This document shows, piece by piece, positions 1-12,372 of a stretch of DNA of 64,000 nt. A model generated the notes under the pieces. That model searched no databases and was not told the DNA's origin. It saw only the letters and a list, made by a program, of their open reading frames with translations. The translations under genes and the position numbers were made by a program. The stretch comes from Tuctoria greenei (lineage: Eukaryota; Streptophyta; Magnoliopsida; Poales; Poaceae), in the NCBI GenBank assembly GCA_036927565.1, contig JAYESD010000004.1, positions 88,788,942 through 88,852,941 of the forward strand, read 5' to 3'. Numbering within the stretch: position 1 is the first letter of the stretch; each line of letters starts with the position of its first letter.

Positions 1-3000
1 ATATTTGTATAATTTATACATGTATGAATTTTTTTAATTTTTTTAAAAGCATTCCAACATGTCAAACTTCAAATTATCCACCATTCTAACTAAATGCTCA
101 TATTCATATGAGGCATTCATCAAATTATGAACACACATTGATTCCAAAAAATTTAAAAAAATATGAAAAAATTCGTAGATGTTGGTATGATGATTAAAAA
201 TGTCCACTGAAAAAATAAATGAAAAAAACATTATATTCATCAAGATAGAAAAATGAAAAATAGCATTTGTTGTATGTTTTTTATGTTCTGACCAATTTCA
301 AAGGATTTATGAAGTGAAATTTAATGGTAACCTTTACTTATCAATAATATTACAAGAAAGTGGATTTTTGCCTTTTTAAAGGACCACATTTAATCAAGAA
401 TATTAATTAAGAAGAAGTAAATATCTTCACAGGCGGTTATTGCTTAACAACCGCCTGAGATAATGCCCGATACTGTTCTTCAGTTTCCTTATCCCTTGCT
501 TCTTTTTTATTTAGATTCCAATATAAATACTCAAACATGTTTAGATTCTGCAAATTGTGTCTAAATTCGATGATTCTTTCTTCTACATTTGTATAAAATT
601 AACATCTACCACCTGAACAAAATATTTTTAAAACTTGTATAGCTGACATTGTAATGTTTTGGTAAATATCAAATTAATATCTACTCACATATTATTCACA
701 TTTGTGTATCTCATAAAAAAAAAGTTCCTTCACTCAAAATTGTTGGTATGAACATATTTGTATAATTTATACATGTATGAATTTTTTAAATTTTTTTAAA
801 AGCATTCCAACATGTCAAACTTCAAATTATCCACCATTCTAACTAAATGCTCATATTCATATGAGGCATTCATCAAATTATGAACACACATTGATTCCAA
901 AAATTTTAAAAAAATATGAAAAAATTCGTAGATGTTGGTATGATGATTAAAAATGTCCACTGAAAAAATAAATGAAAAAAGCATTATATTCATCAAGATA
1001 GAAAAATGAAAAATAGCATTTGTTGTATGTTTTTTATGTTCTGACCAATTTCAAAGGATTTATGAAGTGAAATTTAATGGTAACCTTTACTTATCAATAA
1101 TATTACAAGAAAGTGGATTTTTGCCTTTTTAAAGGACCACATTTAATCAAGAATATTAATTAAGAAGAAGTAAATATCTTCACAGGCGGTTATTGCTTAA
1201 CAACCGCCTGAGATAATGCCCGATACTGTTCTTCAGTTTCCTTATCCCTTGCTTCTTTTTTATTTAGATTCCAATATAAATACTCAAACATGTTTAGATT
1301 CTGCAAATTGTGTCCAAATTCGATGATTCTTTCTTCTACATTTGTATAAAATTAACATCTACCACCTGAACAAAATATTTTTAAAACTTGTATAGCTGAC
1401 ATTGTAATGTTTTGGTAAATATCAAATTAATATCTACTCACATATTATTCACATTTGTGTATCTCATAAAAAAAAAGTTCCTTCACTCAAAATTGTTGGT
1501 ATGAACATATTTGTATAATTTATACATGTATGAATTTTTTTAATTTTTTTAAAAGCATTCCAACATGTCAAACTTCAAATTATCCACCATTCTAACTAAA
1601 TGCTCATATTCATATGAGGCATTCATCAAATTATGAACACACATTGATTCCAAAAAATTTAAAAAAATATGAAAAAATTCGTAGATGTTGGTATGATGAT
1701 TAAAAATGTCCACTGAAAAAATAAATGAAAAAAACATTATATTCATCAAGATAGAAAAATGAAAAATAGCATTTGTTGTATGTTTTTTATGTTCTGACCA
1801 ATTTCAAAGGATTTATGAAGTGAAATTTAATGGTAACCTTTACTTATCAATAATATTACAAGAAAGTGGATTTTTGCCTTTTTAAAGGACCACATTTAAT
1901 CAAGAATATTAATTAAGAAGAAGTAAATATCTTCACAGGCGGTTATTGCTTAACAACCGCCTGAGATAATGCCCGATACTGTTCTTCAGTTTCCTTATCC
2001 CTTGCTTCTTTTTTATTTAGATTCCAATATAAATACTCAAACATGTTTAGATTCTGCAAATTGTGTCTAAATTCGATGATTCTTTCTTCTACATTTGTAT
2101 AAAATTAACATCTACCACCTGAACAAAATATTTTTAAAACTTGTATAGCTGACATTGTAATGTTTTGGTAAATATCAAATTAATATCTACTCACATATTA
2201 TTCACATTTGTGTATCTCATAAAAAAAAAGTTCCTTCACTCAAAATTGTTGGTATGAACATATTTGTATAATTTATACATGTATGAATTTTTTAAATTTT
2301 TTTAAAAGCATTCCAACATGTCAAACTTCAAATTATCCACCATTCTAACTAAATGCTCATATTCATATGAGGCATTCATCAAATTATGAACACACATTGA
2401 TTCCAAAAAATTTAAAAAAATATGAAAAAATTCGTAGATGTTGGTATGATGATTAAAAATGTCCACTGAAAAAATAAATGAAAAAAGCATTATATTCATC
2501 AAGATAGAAAAATGAAAAATAGCATTTGTTGTATGTTTTTTATGTTCTGACCAATTTCAAAGGATTTATGAAGTGAAATTTAATGGTAACCTTTACTTAT
2601 CAATAATATTACAAGAAAGTGGATTTTTGCCTTTTTAAAGGACCACATTTAATCAAGAATATTAATTAATAAGAAGTAAATATCTTCACAGGCGGTTATT
2701 GCTTAACAACCGCCTGAAATAATGCCCGATACTGTTCTTCAGTTTCCTTATCCCTTGCTTCTTTTTTATTTAGATTCCAATATAATACTCAAACATGTTT
2801 AGATTCTGCAAATTGTGTCCAAATTCGATGATTCTTTCTTCTACATTTGTATAAAATTAACATCTACCACCTGAACAAAATATTTTTAAAACTTGTATAG
2901 CTGACATTGTAATGTTTTGGTAAATATCAAATTAATTTCTACTCACATATTATTCACATTTGTGTATCTCATAAAAAAAAGTTCCTTCACTCAAAATTGT

Positions 3001-6000
3001 TGGTATGAACATATTTGTATAATTTATACATGTATGAATTTTTTTAATTTTTTTAAAAGCATTCCAACATGTCAAACTTCAAATTATCCACCATTCTAAC
3101 TAAATGCTCATATTCATATGAGGCATTCATCAAATTATGAACACACATTGATTCCAAAAAATTTAAAAAAATATGAAAAAATTCGTAGATGTTGGTATGA
3201 TGATTAAAAGTGTCCACTGAAAAAATAAATGAAAAAAGCATTATATTCATCAAGATAGAAAAATGAAAAATAGCATTTGTTGTATGTTTTTTATGTTCTG
3301 ACCAATTTCAAAGGATTTATGAAGTGAAATTTAATGGTAACCTTTACTTATCAATAATATTACAAGAAAGTGGATTTTTGACTTTTTAAAGGACCACATA
3401 TAATCAAGAATATTAATTAAGAAGAAGTAAATATCTTCACAGGCGGTTATTGCTTAACAACCGCCTGAGATAATGCCCGATACTGTTCTTCAGTTTCCTT
3501 ATCCCTTGCTTCTTTTTTATTTAGATTCCAATATAAATACTCAAACATGTTTAGATTCTGCAAATTGTGTCCAAATTCGATGATTCTTTCTTCTACATTT
3601 GTATAAAATTAACATCTACCACCTGAACAAAATATTTTTAAAACTTGTATAGCTGACATTGTAATGTTTTGGTAAATATCAAATTAATTTCTACTCACAT
3701 ATTATTCACATTTGTGTATCTCATAAAAAAAAGTTCCTTCACTCAAAATTGATGGTATGAACATATTTGTATAATTTATACATGTATGAATTTTTTTAAT
3801 TTTTTTAATAGCATTCCAACATGTCAAACTTCAAATTATCCACCATTCTAACTAAATGCTCATATTCATATGAGGCATTCATCAAATTATGAACACACAT
3901 TGATTCCAAAAAATTTAAAAAAATATGAAAAAATTCGTAGATGTTGGTATGATGATTAAAAATGTCCACTGAAAAAATAAATGAAAAAAGCATTATATTC
4001 ATCAAGATAGAAAAATGAAAAATAGCATCTGTTGTATGTTTTTTATGTTCTGACCAATTTCAAAGGATTTATGAAGTGAAATTTAATGGTAACCTTTACT
4101 TATCAATAATATTACAAGAAAGTGGATTTTTGCCTTTTTAAAGGACCACATTTAATCAAGAATATTAATTAAGAAGAAGTAAATATCTTCACAGGCGGTT
4201 ATTGCTTAACAACTGCCTGAGATAATGCCCGATACTGTTCTTCAGTTTCCTTATCCCTTGCTTCTTTTTTATTTAGATTCCAATATAAATACTCAAACAT
4301 GTTTAGATTCTGCAAATTGTGTCCAAATTCGATAACTCTTTCTTCTACATTTGTATAAAATTAACATCTACCACCTGAACAAAATATTTTTAAAACTTGT
4401 ATAGCTGACATTGTAATGTTTTGGTAAATATCAAATTAATTTCTACTCACATATTATTCACATTTGTGTATCTCATAAAAAAAAAGTTCCTCCACTCAAA
4501 ATTGTTGGTATGAACATATTTGTATAATTTATACATGTATGAATTTTTTAATTTTTTTAAAAGCATTCCAACATGTCAAACTTCAAATTATCCACCATTC
4601 TAACTAAATGCTCATATTCATATGAGGCATTCATCAAATTATGAACACACATTGATTCCAAAAAATTTAAAAAAATATAAAAAAATTCGTAGATGTTGGT
4701 ATGATGATTAAAAGTGTCCACTGAAAAAATAAATGAAAAAAGCATTATATTCATCAAGATAGAAAAATGAAAAATAGCATTTGTTGTATGTTTTTTATGT
4801 TCTGACCAATTTCAAAGGATTTATGAAGTGAAATTTAATAGTAACCTTTACTTATCAATAATATTACAAGAAAGTGGATTTTTGCCTTTTTAAAGGACCA
4901 CATTTAATCAAGAATATTAATTAAGAAGAAGTAAATATCTTCACAGGCGGTTATTGCTTAACAACCGCCTGAGATAATGCCCGATACTGTTCTTCAGTTT
5001 CCTTATCCCTTGCTTCTTTTTTATTTAGATTCCAATATAAATACTCAAACATGTTTAGATTCTGCAAATTGTGTCCAAATTCGATGATTCTTTCTTCTAC
5101 ATTTGTATAAAATTAACATCTACCACCTGAACAAAATATTTTTAAAACTTGTATAGCTGACATTGTAATGTTTTGGTAAATATCAAATTAATTTCTACTC
5201 ACATATTATTTACATTTGTGTATCTCATAAAAAAAAAGTTCCTTCACTCAAAATTGTTGGTATGAACATATTTGTATAATTTATACATGTATGAATTTTT
5301 TTAATTTTTTTAAAAGCATTCCAACATGTCAAACTTCAAATTATCCACCATTCTAACTAAATGCTCATATTCATATGAGGCATTCATCAAATTATGAACA
5401 CACATTGATTCCAAAAAATTTAAAAAAATATGAAAAAATTCGTAGATGTTGGTATGATGATTAAAAATGTCCACTGAAAAAATAAATGAAAAAAGCATTA
5501 TATTCATCAAGATAGAAAAATGAAAAATAGCATTTGTTGTATGTTTTTTATGTTCTGACCAATTTCAAATGATTTATGAAGTGAAATTTAATGGTAACCT
5601 TTACTTATCAATAATATTACAAGAAAGTGGATTTTTGCCTTTTTAAAGGACCACATTTAATCAAGAATATTAATTAATAAGAAGTAAATATCTTCACAGG
5701 CGGTTATTGCTTAACAACCGCCTGAGATAATGCCCGATACTGTTCTTCAGTTTCCTTATCCCTTGCTTCTTTTTTATTTAGATTCCAATATAATACTCAA
5801 ACATGTTTAGATTCTGCAAATTGTGTCTAAATTCGATGATTCTTTCTTCTACATTTGTATAAAATTAACATCTACCACCTGAACAAAATATTTTTAAAAC
5901 TTGTATAGCTGACATTGTAATGTTTTGGTAAATATCAAATTAATTTCTACTCACATATTATTCACATTTGTGTATCTCATAAAAAAAGTTCCTTCACTCA

Positions 6001-7452
6001 AAATTGTTGGTATGAACATATTTGTATAATTTATACATGTATGAATTTTTTTAATTTTTTTAAAAGCATTCCAACATGTCAAACTTCAAATTATCCACCA
6101 TTCTAACTAAATGCTCATATTCATATGAGGCATTCATCAAATTATGAACACACATTGATTCCAAAAAATTTAAAAAAATATAAAAAAATTCGTAGATGTT
6201 GGTATGATGATTAAAAGTGTCCACTGAAAAAATAAATGAAAAAAGCATTATATTCATCAAGATAGAAAAATGAAAAATAGCATTTGTTGTATGTTTTTTA
6301 TGTTCTGACCAATTTCAAAGGATTTATGAAGTGAAATTTAATAGTAACCTTTACTTATCAATAATATTACAAGAAAGTGGATTTTTGCCTTTTTAAAGGA
6401 CCACATTTAATCAAGAATATTAATTAAGAAGAAGTAAATATCTTCACAGGCGGTTATTGCTTAACAACCGCCTGAGATAATGCCCGATACTGTTCTTCAG
6501 TTTCCTTATCCCTTGCTTCTTTTTTATTTAGATTCCAATATAAATACTCAAACATGTTTAGATTCTGCAAATTGTGTCCAAATTCGATGATTCTTTCTTC
6601 TACATTTGTATAAAATTAACATCTACCACCTGAACAAAATATTTTTAAAACTTGTATAGCTGACATTGTAATGTTTTGGTAAATATCAAATTGATTTCTA
6701 CTCACATATTATTCACATTTGTGTATCTCATAAAAAGAAAGTTCCTTCACTCAAAATTGTTGGTATGAACATATTTGTATAATTTATACATGTATGAATT
6801 TTTTTAATTTTTTTAAAAGCATTCCGACATGTCAAACTTCAAATTATCCACCATTCTAACTAAATGCTCATATTCATATGAGGCATTCATCAAATTATGA
6901 ACACACATTGATTCCAAAAAATTTAAAAAAAATATGAAAAAATTCGTAGATGTTGGTATGATGATTAAAAATGTCCACTGAAAAAATAAATGAAAAAAGC
7001 ATTATATTCATCAAGATAGAAAAATGAAAAATAGCATTTGTTGTATGTTTTTTATGTTCTGACCAATTTCAAAGGATTTATGAAGTGAAATTTAATGGTA
7101 ACCTTTACTTATCAATAATATTACAAGAAAGTGGATTTTTGCCTTTTTAAATGACCACATTTAATCAAGAATATTAATTAAGAAGAAGTAAATATCTTCA
7201 CAGACGGTTATTGCTTAACAACCGCCTGAGATAATGCCCGATACTGTTCTTCAGTTTCCTTATCCCTTGCTTCTTTTTTATTTAGATTCCAATATAAATA
7301 CTCAAACATGTTTAGATTCTGCAAATTGTGTCCAAATTCGATGATTCTTTTTTCTACATTTGTATAAAATTAACATCTACCACCTGAACAAAATATTTTT
7401 AAAACTTGTATAGCTGACATTGTAATGTTTTGGTAAATATCAAATTAATTTC
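1..7452. repeat. Tandem array of a ~752-bp unit, ten copies (first cut by the window edge)
   Basis: Near-identical units start near 1, 754, 1507, 2260, 3010, 3762, 4514, 5267, 6017 and 6769, giving spacings of 750-753 bp. Units differ by scattered substitutions and 1-3 bp indels, mostly in A or T runs. Each unit is AT-rich apart from one GC-rich inverted repeat (first copy 430-457). The last unit ends near 7452, where the sequence changes to CACACAAGA-rich DNA. A 66-codon minus-strand ORF recurs in nine units, but this follows from unit identity and is not treated as a gene. The array extends left of the window. It probably arose by unequal crossing-over from CACTA subterminal DNA. Confidence 0.95.
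430..457. repeat. Inverted repeat in each 752-bp unit (CACTA subterminal-like motif)
   Basis: Arms CAGGCGGTT and AACCGCCTG flank a 10-base loop. The same hairpin recurs once per unit, about every 752 bp (for example near 1183, 1936 and 3438), with single-base variants such as CAGACGG near 7201 and AACTGCC near 4210. The motif resembles the inverted repeats at 8461-8590 and 13732-14460, which in CACTA elements are the usual binding sites of the subterminal-binding protein. Confidence 0.8.
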
Positions 7453-7743
7453 TTCTCAGACGTGAAATTTTAATTAACGATGAACACACTACATTCATTA
7501 ACAATATTCAATCATTCACACAGTTGAAGAACACACAAGATACTCATTCATTAACAATATGCACATCTCACAAAAGAACACACAAGATGCACAATATTTA
7601 CACAAGAACACACAAGAACACAAAAGATACACAAGTAATATTCAATCACATAGATGAAAAAAGATAGATTTCATTCATTAACAATATTTACAAAACAGAA
7701 GCAACTAAAAACAACAAAAAGAAAAACTAATTAAATCCTACTC
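7453..7743. other. AT-rich spacer between array and antisense ORF
   Basis: Contains loose repeats of ACACAAGA and ATTCATTAACAATAT. No gene or recognisable signal was seen. It may hold the 3' untranslated part of the minus-strand ORF that follows. Confidence 0.5.
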
Positions 7744-8220
7744 CTACTCCTCTTCCTTCTCCTCCTCCTCGTCCTCCGGCGGCGACTCCGGCACCGGTGC
7801 AACAGGAGACAGGGCCGGCTGCAACGGCTGCACCGGCTGCACCGGCTGCACCGGCGGTGCAACCCCGAGGTTGCTAGCCGTCGCCTCCACCAGCGTTCTA
7901 CGGCCCTCGGGGCCAAGAACCTGGGCCATCGTCGCGAATAGAATGTCGAGACGATCAGCCACCCCCACGAGGGCGTAGAGGTAGTGGCCCAAGGTACCCA
8001 TTCCAGTATACCCTGGAAGGGTACCAGCCCCAAGGCACTCATGGCGCGAGATGTATTGTTGTACACCTCTCGCGCCATGAGGAGGCGCTGCTCGGTGTTG
8101 ATCTTCTCGGGGGAGCTGCAACATTGTTTCTTGCAAGGTGGCTCCCTCGGAGGGCTTGGCGGCGGAAGGTCGGCCATAGTGGTATTGGGTCGTCGGAGCG
8201 GAGGAAGACGAAGAAAACAA
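7744..8220 (-). CDS. Antisense hypothetical protein inside the CACTA element (158 codons, possibly frameshifted)
   Basis: This GC-rich minus-strand reading frame runs 158 codons and ends TAG at 7744-7746. Its middle is helix-like (LGHYLYALVGVADRLDILF), followed by a VQP repeat coded by tandem GCACCGGCT units and an acidic tail EDEEEEKEEE. An overlapping frame (7731-8177) reads an alternative N-terminus rich in PPSPPREPP followed by NTEQRLLMAREVYNNTSRAM, also helix-like. The real protein may therefore start in that frame and shift near 8010-8030, where GGTAC/CCAGGGTATACTGG is locally repeated. I do not recognise the family. It lies opposite in strand to the main CACTA gene and could be a second element gene or captured host sequence. 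Confidence 0.4.
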   Translation of the reverse strand: MFSSSSSAPTTQYHYGRPSAAKPSEGATLQETMLQLPREDQHRAAPPHGARGVQQYISRHECLGAGTLPGYTGMGTLGHYLYALVGVADRLDILFATMAQVLGPEGRRTLVEATASNLGVAPPVQPVQPVQPLQPALSPVAPVPESPPEDEEEEKEEE

Positions 8221-8439
8221 GAGGATTCAAAGTGAGCGATGCGTTTGTGAGCGATAGCGCGTCTTTAAGGCCGCGCGGAGTGGAAAAGAAAGGTCGCACC
8301 TCGGGGAAAAGAAAGGTCGCGCACGCGTGACATGGTCACTGACGTGTGGGACCGGGTCCACATGTCAGTGACCGCTGATTAAGTCAGGGGATCCTCATCC
8401 CGGTTGGTGAGGGGTCTTTATGTAGGCGTTCATCAAATT

Positions 8440-8595
8440 AAGAAGAAGTAAATATCTTCACAGGCCCATGTTTAACTCAGGCGGGTGTTACTAACCAACC
8501 GCCTTAGATAATTGTATCTTCTCAGGCGGTTGGTAAGTAAAATCCGACTGAGGTAACAGTCTTCCCTGACGGTCGGTACTTAAAATCCGCCTGAG
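8440..8595. repeat. CACTA subterminal-type inverted repeats upstream of the gene
   Basis: Four degenerate copies of the CAGGCGGTTNNT...AACCGCCTGAG type lie close together, just upstream of the TATA box. The leading stretch AAGAAGTAAATATCTTCACAGG (8444-8463) is identical to part of the 752-bp array unit, linking array and element. Confidence 0.75.
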
Positions 8596-8607
8596 AAAAT
8601 GTGAGTC

Positions 8608-8615
8608 TATATATA
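8608..8615 (+). promoter_or_regulatory. TATA box of the CACTA gene
   Basis: TATATATA followed by CCCCTCGACAGCATT; transcription would start about 30 bases further on, ahead of the GC-rich leader. Its place just downstream of subterminal repeats fits the usual CACTA promoter arrangement. Inferred from sequence only. Confidence 0.5.
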
Positions 8616-8704
8616 CCCCTCGACAGCATTGGAAAAACCTAACCCGGGCGAAACACTTAGATGCCGTTAGGCTGCCAAAATTTCGTTTGCCGCCAAGTGT
8701 TCCC

Positions 8705-8853
8705 CCTCGTCACTTCCAGGTACGCCGCCGAGCTTCGCCGTCGCCGAGCTTCGCCGTCGTCGCCGAGCTTCGCCGTCGTCGCCGAGCTTCGCCGTCGTCG
8801 CCGAGCTTCGCCGTCGCCGCCGAGCTTCGCCCTCCTCACTTCCAGGTACGCCG
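8705..8853 (+). repeat. 19-bp GC-rich tandem repeat in the 5' leader
   Basis: GCTTCGCCGTCGTCGCCGA is repeated about five times. The block is flanked by two copies of CACTTCCAGGTACGCCG (8711-8727 and 8838-8854), so a larger duplication encloses the short repeat. The period is not a multiple of three, so open frames here are not likely protein. Confidence 0.8.
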
Positions 8854-8886
8854 AGCGAAGCCATTTCCGTCGCCGCCGAGCTTCAA

Positions 8887-9815
8887 GGTAAACCCTAAAC
8901 CCTTCGACCTTCCATCCTCCTTCGCCGTGCCACCTCCCTCCCCGCCCTCGCTGCCGCCTTGCATATCCTTGGTTAGGGTTCGGGAATTAGATAATGGTAG
9001 GCATCCTTGGTTAGGGTTCGGTGGAATTCGAAAAACTGTCAAGATCGGTGGCATCTTTGGTTAGGGTTCGGTGGGGCAAGATTTATGTGGATGGTTATAT
9101 AACGATAAATTGGTAGTTGGTTCTGTGTGTCTGAAACTGTTCTGACACATTAGTGGTAAACATGATTCTAGACTCTAGTAACAGCAGTATATTCCCTATT
9201 TCTATCATCGGCCTTGCATATGCCACATAATTCTCTATTAGGGGCAAGATTTAGCTATATTTGGTTAAGTTGACCAAATTTGGCTATTTTTGGCTAAGTT
9301 ACATTAGATATAGTTATACTTGACTAATTTTGACTAAGTCATGCTATATTTAGCTATATTTGGCTACTTTTGCTTAGAGTTAGCTATGCTAGACTAAGTT
9401 TGGCTAAGTTTGCTTTTATTTCTCTAAGTTTCATTTGAGCAATTGTAGCTAATCTGTGCTACCAAAGATGTCTGCACTTGTGGCTCCATCAGCTTCATTT
9501 GAGCAATTGTACCTAATCTGAGCTACCAAAGTTATGCTATATTTAGCTCTGAAGCCAAACAAAAGTTGCTGGCCAACTCATTTGTGATGCCAGGAGCATC
9601 CTCACGCCCATATCTAGGTAACACTAGGTGTGGCGATGGAGTCTGAGCATATGATGCCGATCTCTATGATACAAGAATTTAGTTAGACCTATATAACTTC
9701 AAAAATGTGTTTTGGCTAAATTTACTTAATTGAGCCAAAATTGAGAAAATTTGTTTTAAATATGACCGAATTTAGTTATGCCATTTATTAGATTTTTTGT
9801 CTTATTAGATCTAGC
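8887..9815 (+). other. Probable leader intron of the CACTA gene
   Basis: A donor-like AAG/GTAAAC at 8887 follows the GC-rich leader, and acceptor-like TTATTAG or ATCTAG sites lie just before the ATG at 9816. The stretch is AT-rich, without a coding frame. At 9240-9420 it carries a degenerate TTTGGCTAA/TTGACTAAG repeat. GGTTAGGGTTCGG occurs three times at 8970-9075. Confidence 0.4.
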
Positions 9816-12284
9816 ATGGAAAGCCCTAAGAAGACTGGTCCTGATAGTAACAACAAAGAAGACAATATGGAGTTTACTAACTCCAGCAGTTCAGGCTCCT
9901 ATCACAGTCCTTCGGATCCTTTTCCGAATATAAAAATTAAAAAGACTTCAGTGGATCTAGACCCGGAATATGATCCTGCCGACGAGGTATGGATCACGAA
10001 TCTTAACTTCAACAGTTCAAGTTAATGTTGGTTGTCAAGTATACGAAGTCTTATAATTTTTTTCTACCTAGATTAATCTCGAAGACAATGAGGTGACATC
10101 GGCTCCTAAAACCGTAGAAGGTTCACCAATGGATGAATCCTCAGCTTCACTCAAGCGGAAACGAGGGCAACGAGGTCCCAATAAGGGTCCATTGGACCGC
10201 ATCATGTACATAACAAGGGTCGGTCCAGGTGGGCTTCCCCAAGAACCACTGGATTCAGTTACCAAGTACCGTAATGCATGCGGTTTTCTTGTTAGGGAGG
10301 TTGTGCCGATCACAACCGAGAATTGGAGGAAATTACCCGAGCAGACCAAGAATGAGTTGTGGGAAAAGATAAAGAAACAATTCAAGTTCCCGAAAGGCAC
10401 AGAAGAAGCTGTAAAGAAAGCAACATTGGTCTCTTGCGGCAAGAAGTTTCGATGCTGGAAGAGTGAAATGAATGCTTATGTTAAGGCCAATAAGGTCCCT
10501 AGCCCGAGGAAGATGGGAAAAATCACACAAGCTCAGTGGCAAGAGTTTGTTCGTCAAAAGAGCACACCTGATGCTAAAGCTCTAAGTGCAACTAGGTCAG
10601 AGCTTGCAAAAAAGAACAAATACCATCATCGCTTGGGGTCTGCCGGATATGGCCCCAAAGTCCAGAAATGGAATAAGATAATAGACGAAATTCTTAGTAA
10701 GGGCAATCCTCACCCATTAGAAGGGTGCGATGAGCGAACTCAACACTGGGTCTTTGCTCGGCCAGGTTTGACCAGCGAGGGCAAACTTGAAAAGCCCGAC
10801 TCTCTGAATGAAGTAGAGGATAAAATGAAAGAAGTAATTGAAAAGTAACAGAAGGGTCTCTTCAAGCCGAAGAGGGAGAATGACCAACTTACCGCTATCT
10901 TGGGAAACCCAGAACACAGCGGACGGGTTCGAGCGGTCTCTTCTCAAATGTCTTGGCTAGATGGTTTCCCTAAAGATAAAGACACATATAGAAGACGTGA
11001 GAAGTTTAAGAAAACACTTGATGAAACAATTGCTCAAAAGGTCAAAGAAAATATGCAAGAAATAATGGAACAACTTAGACAATCAGGACAATTAGTGGCA
11101 CCGAGTACAATGATGGTTCCGGTGCAAAAGGAGCAATTAGTATCTCCAACTGCCTACCCTAGCAGCGTTGGTTCTGTGCCAGGCTCAGGGTCAGCCCATA
11201 AGTTCCCTGTCGATGATATTGCTAACGACAAATCTTGTCGTCTTCTTGTCCCGATAGGCAGAGCAGGGAACAAAACCAAACAGGTTGCCACTGCTATGGC
11301 AAAGCCTGATCGTGACTTCAACGGGAGTCCACTTCCGTTGTATTATTCTGTGGTGCAAGTTCTTCAGATCATTGATAATGATTATGAAGATTATGAAATA
11401 GACCACGTCACACCTGAGGGGATCGCGACTCTGGGGCAGGCTGTCAACCAATTAATCCTTTGGCACCGACGCGATATCGTGTTGGACGATGAGCCAATTT
11501 CTAGCCCCGTCGCATCTCCAAATACTGCAACCCCATCTTCTAAGGCGAAAGTGCATGAAGATCCACTCCCAGTCCGGGAAGATCCACTCCCCCTATGTCT
11601 GAGCAAGGATGATGATATCCAAGAGCAACAAGTTGGACAATAACTTCAAGCAGTACCAGAGCAAGCTGTTGCTAGTAAAGAGCAACTAGTTGAGCAACAG
11701 CTTGAAGTAGTACTAGAGCCAGCTGCTGGGAATAAAGAGCAATCAGTTGAACAACAGGTTCAACGACAAGCCAGTGTCCAACTTCCGACGACTACTCCTC
11801 GATCATCAGTGCCTGTCAAAGTTAGCTCATACGAAAATAAGAAACCTTCATCAGAAGTGACAAAGTATTTGGAAGCTATGAAGGAAAATATTAGAAAATC
11901 GAGTGCATCTCGTTCTTCTCATGAGCCAGCATTAGAAGATATTGAGGAGTGGGAAGAAGACGGTGTCATGTATAATCGGCGGACGGCTTTAGTTAAACCA
12001 GGAGTTCCAATATACAAGCTTGAGGATGTTCCTCCTAAATTTGAGAATGGGAAGCCGTTAATGACATCCGTACAACTTAGCAAACAACCCGTCGCGCTCA
12101 GAAGAATGCATGAGTGGTACATCACTGCCAGCACAAAATATGGTCTTAATTGCGTCACATTTCGTATTCCAAAAGAAGCATTATGGAGCACTGGAGTAGA
12201 TAAACGAGTCATTTTATTTGACGAGCTGCTTTCCCTTTTCCATCGGGGCATGCTCGAAATCAACCTGCTGCTCGTCTGGTGCTT
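9816..12284 (+). pseudogene. CACTA element protein, Ptta/En/Spm-type region (exons 1-2), with two in-frame stops
   Basis: Exon 1 (9816-9986, 57 codons) is joined in phase 0 to exon 2 (10072-12284) through a GT-AG intron, keeping one frame. Exon 1 is acidic and serine-rich. Exon 2 carries a basic KRKRGQRGPNKG patch, then a region matching the plant Ptta/En/Spm transposase family (LVREVVPITTENWRKLP, then CGKKFRCWKSEMN and WQEFVRQKS...RSELAKKNKYHHRLGS). A glutamine/valine-rich linker and a conserved segment ending LVWCL follow. The frame is broken by TAA at 10846-10848 and TAA at 11641-11643, with clear coding homology on both sides. In the family this protein is thought to bind subterminal repeats; here the role is inferred. 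The gene continues into the Ulp1-like exons. Confidence 0.8.
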
Positions 12285-12372
12285 GTAAGTGCTCTAATAT
12301 TTTGTATTTGCTTTTCTTACTACACGCATACGCATTTCATGAGATTATAACAATTCTGGACTTCTTCAATAG

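Noticed and set aside
43..6260. 66-codon minus-strand ORF repeated in nine array units
   Set aside because: It is conserved only because the units are near-identical at all positions. It is AT-driven, lacks codon bias, and the tenth unit has a frameshift in an A run.
1..7452. Centromeric satellite or CRISPR-like array
   Set aside because: The ~752-bp unit with CACTA motifs does not match the ~155-bp grass centromere satellites, and there are no short repeats with unique spacers.
8657..9064. Arginine/alanine/serine-rich ORFs on both strands
   Set aside because: They come from the 19-bp GC repeat, are open in several frames at once, and lie in an untranslated leader.
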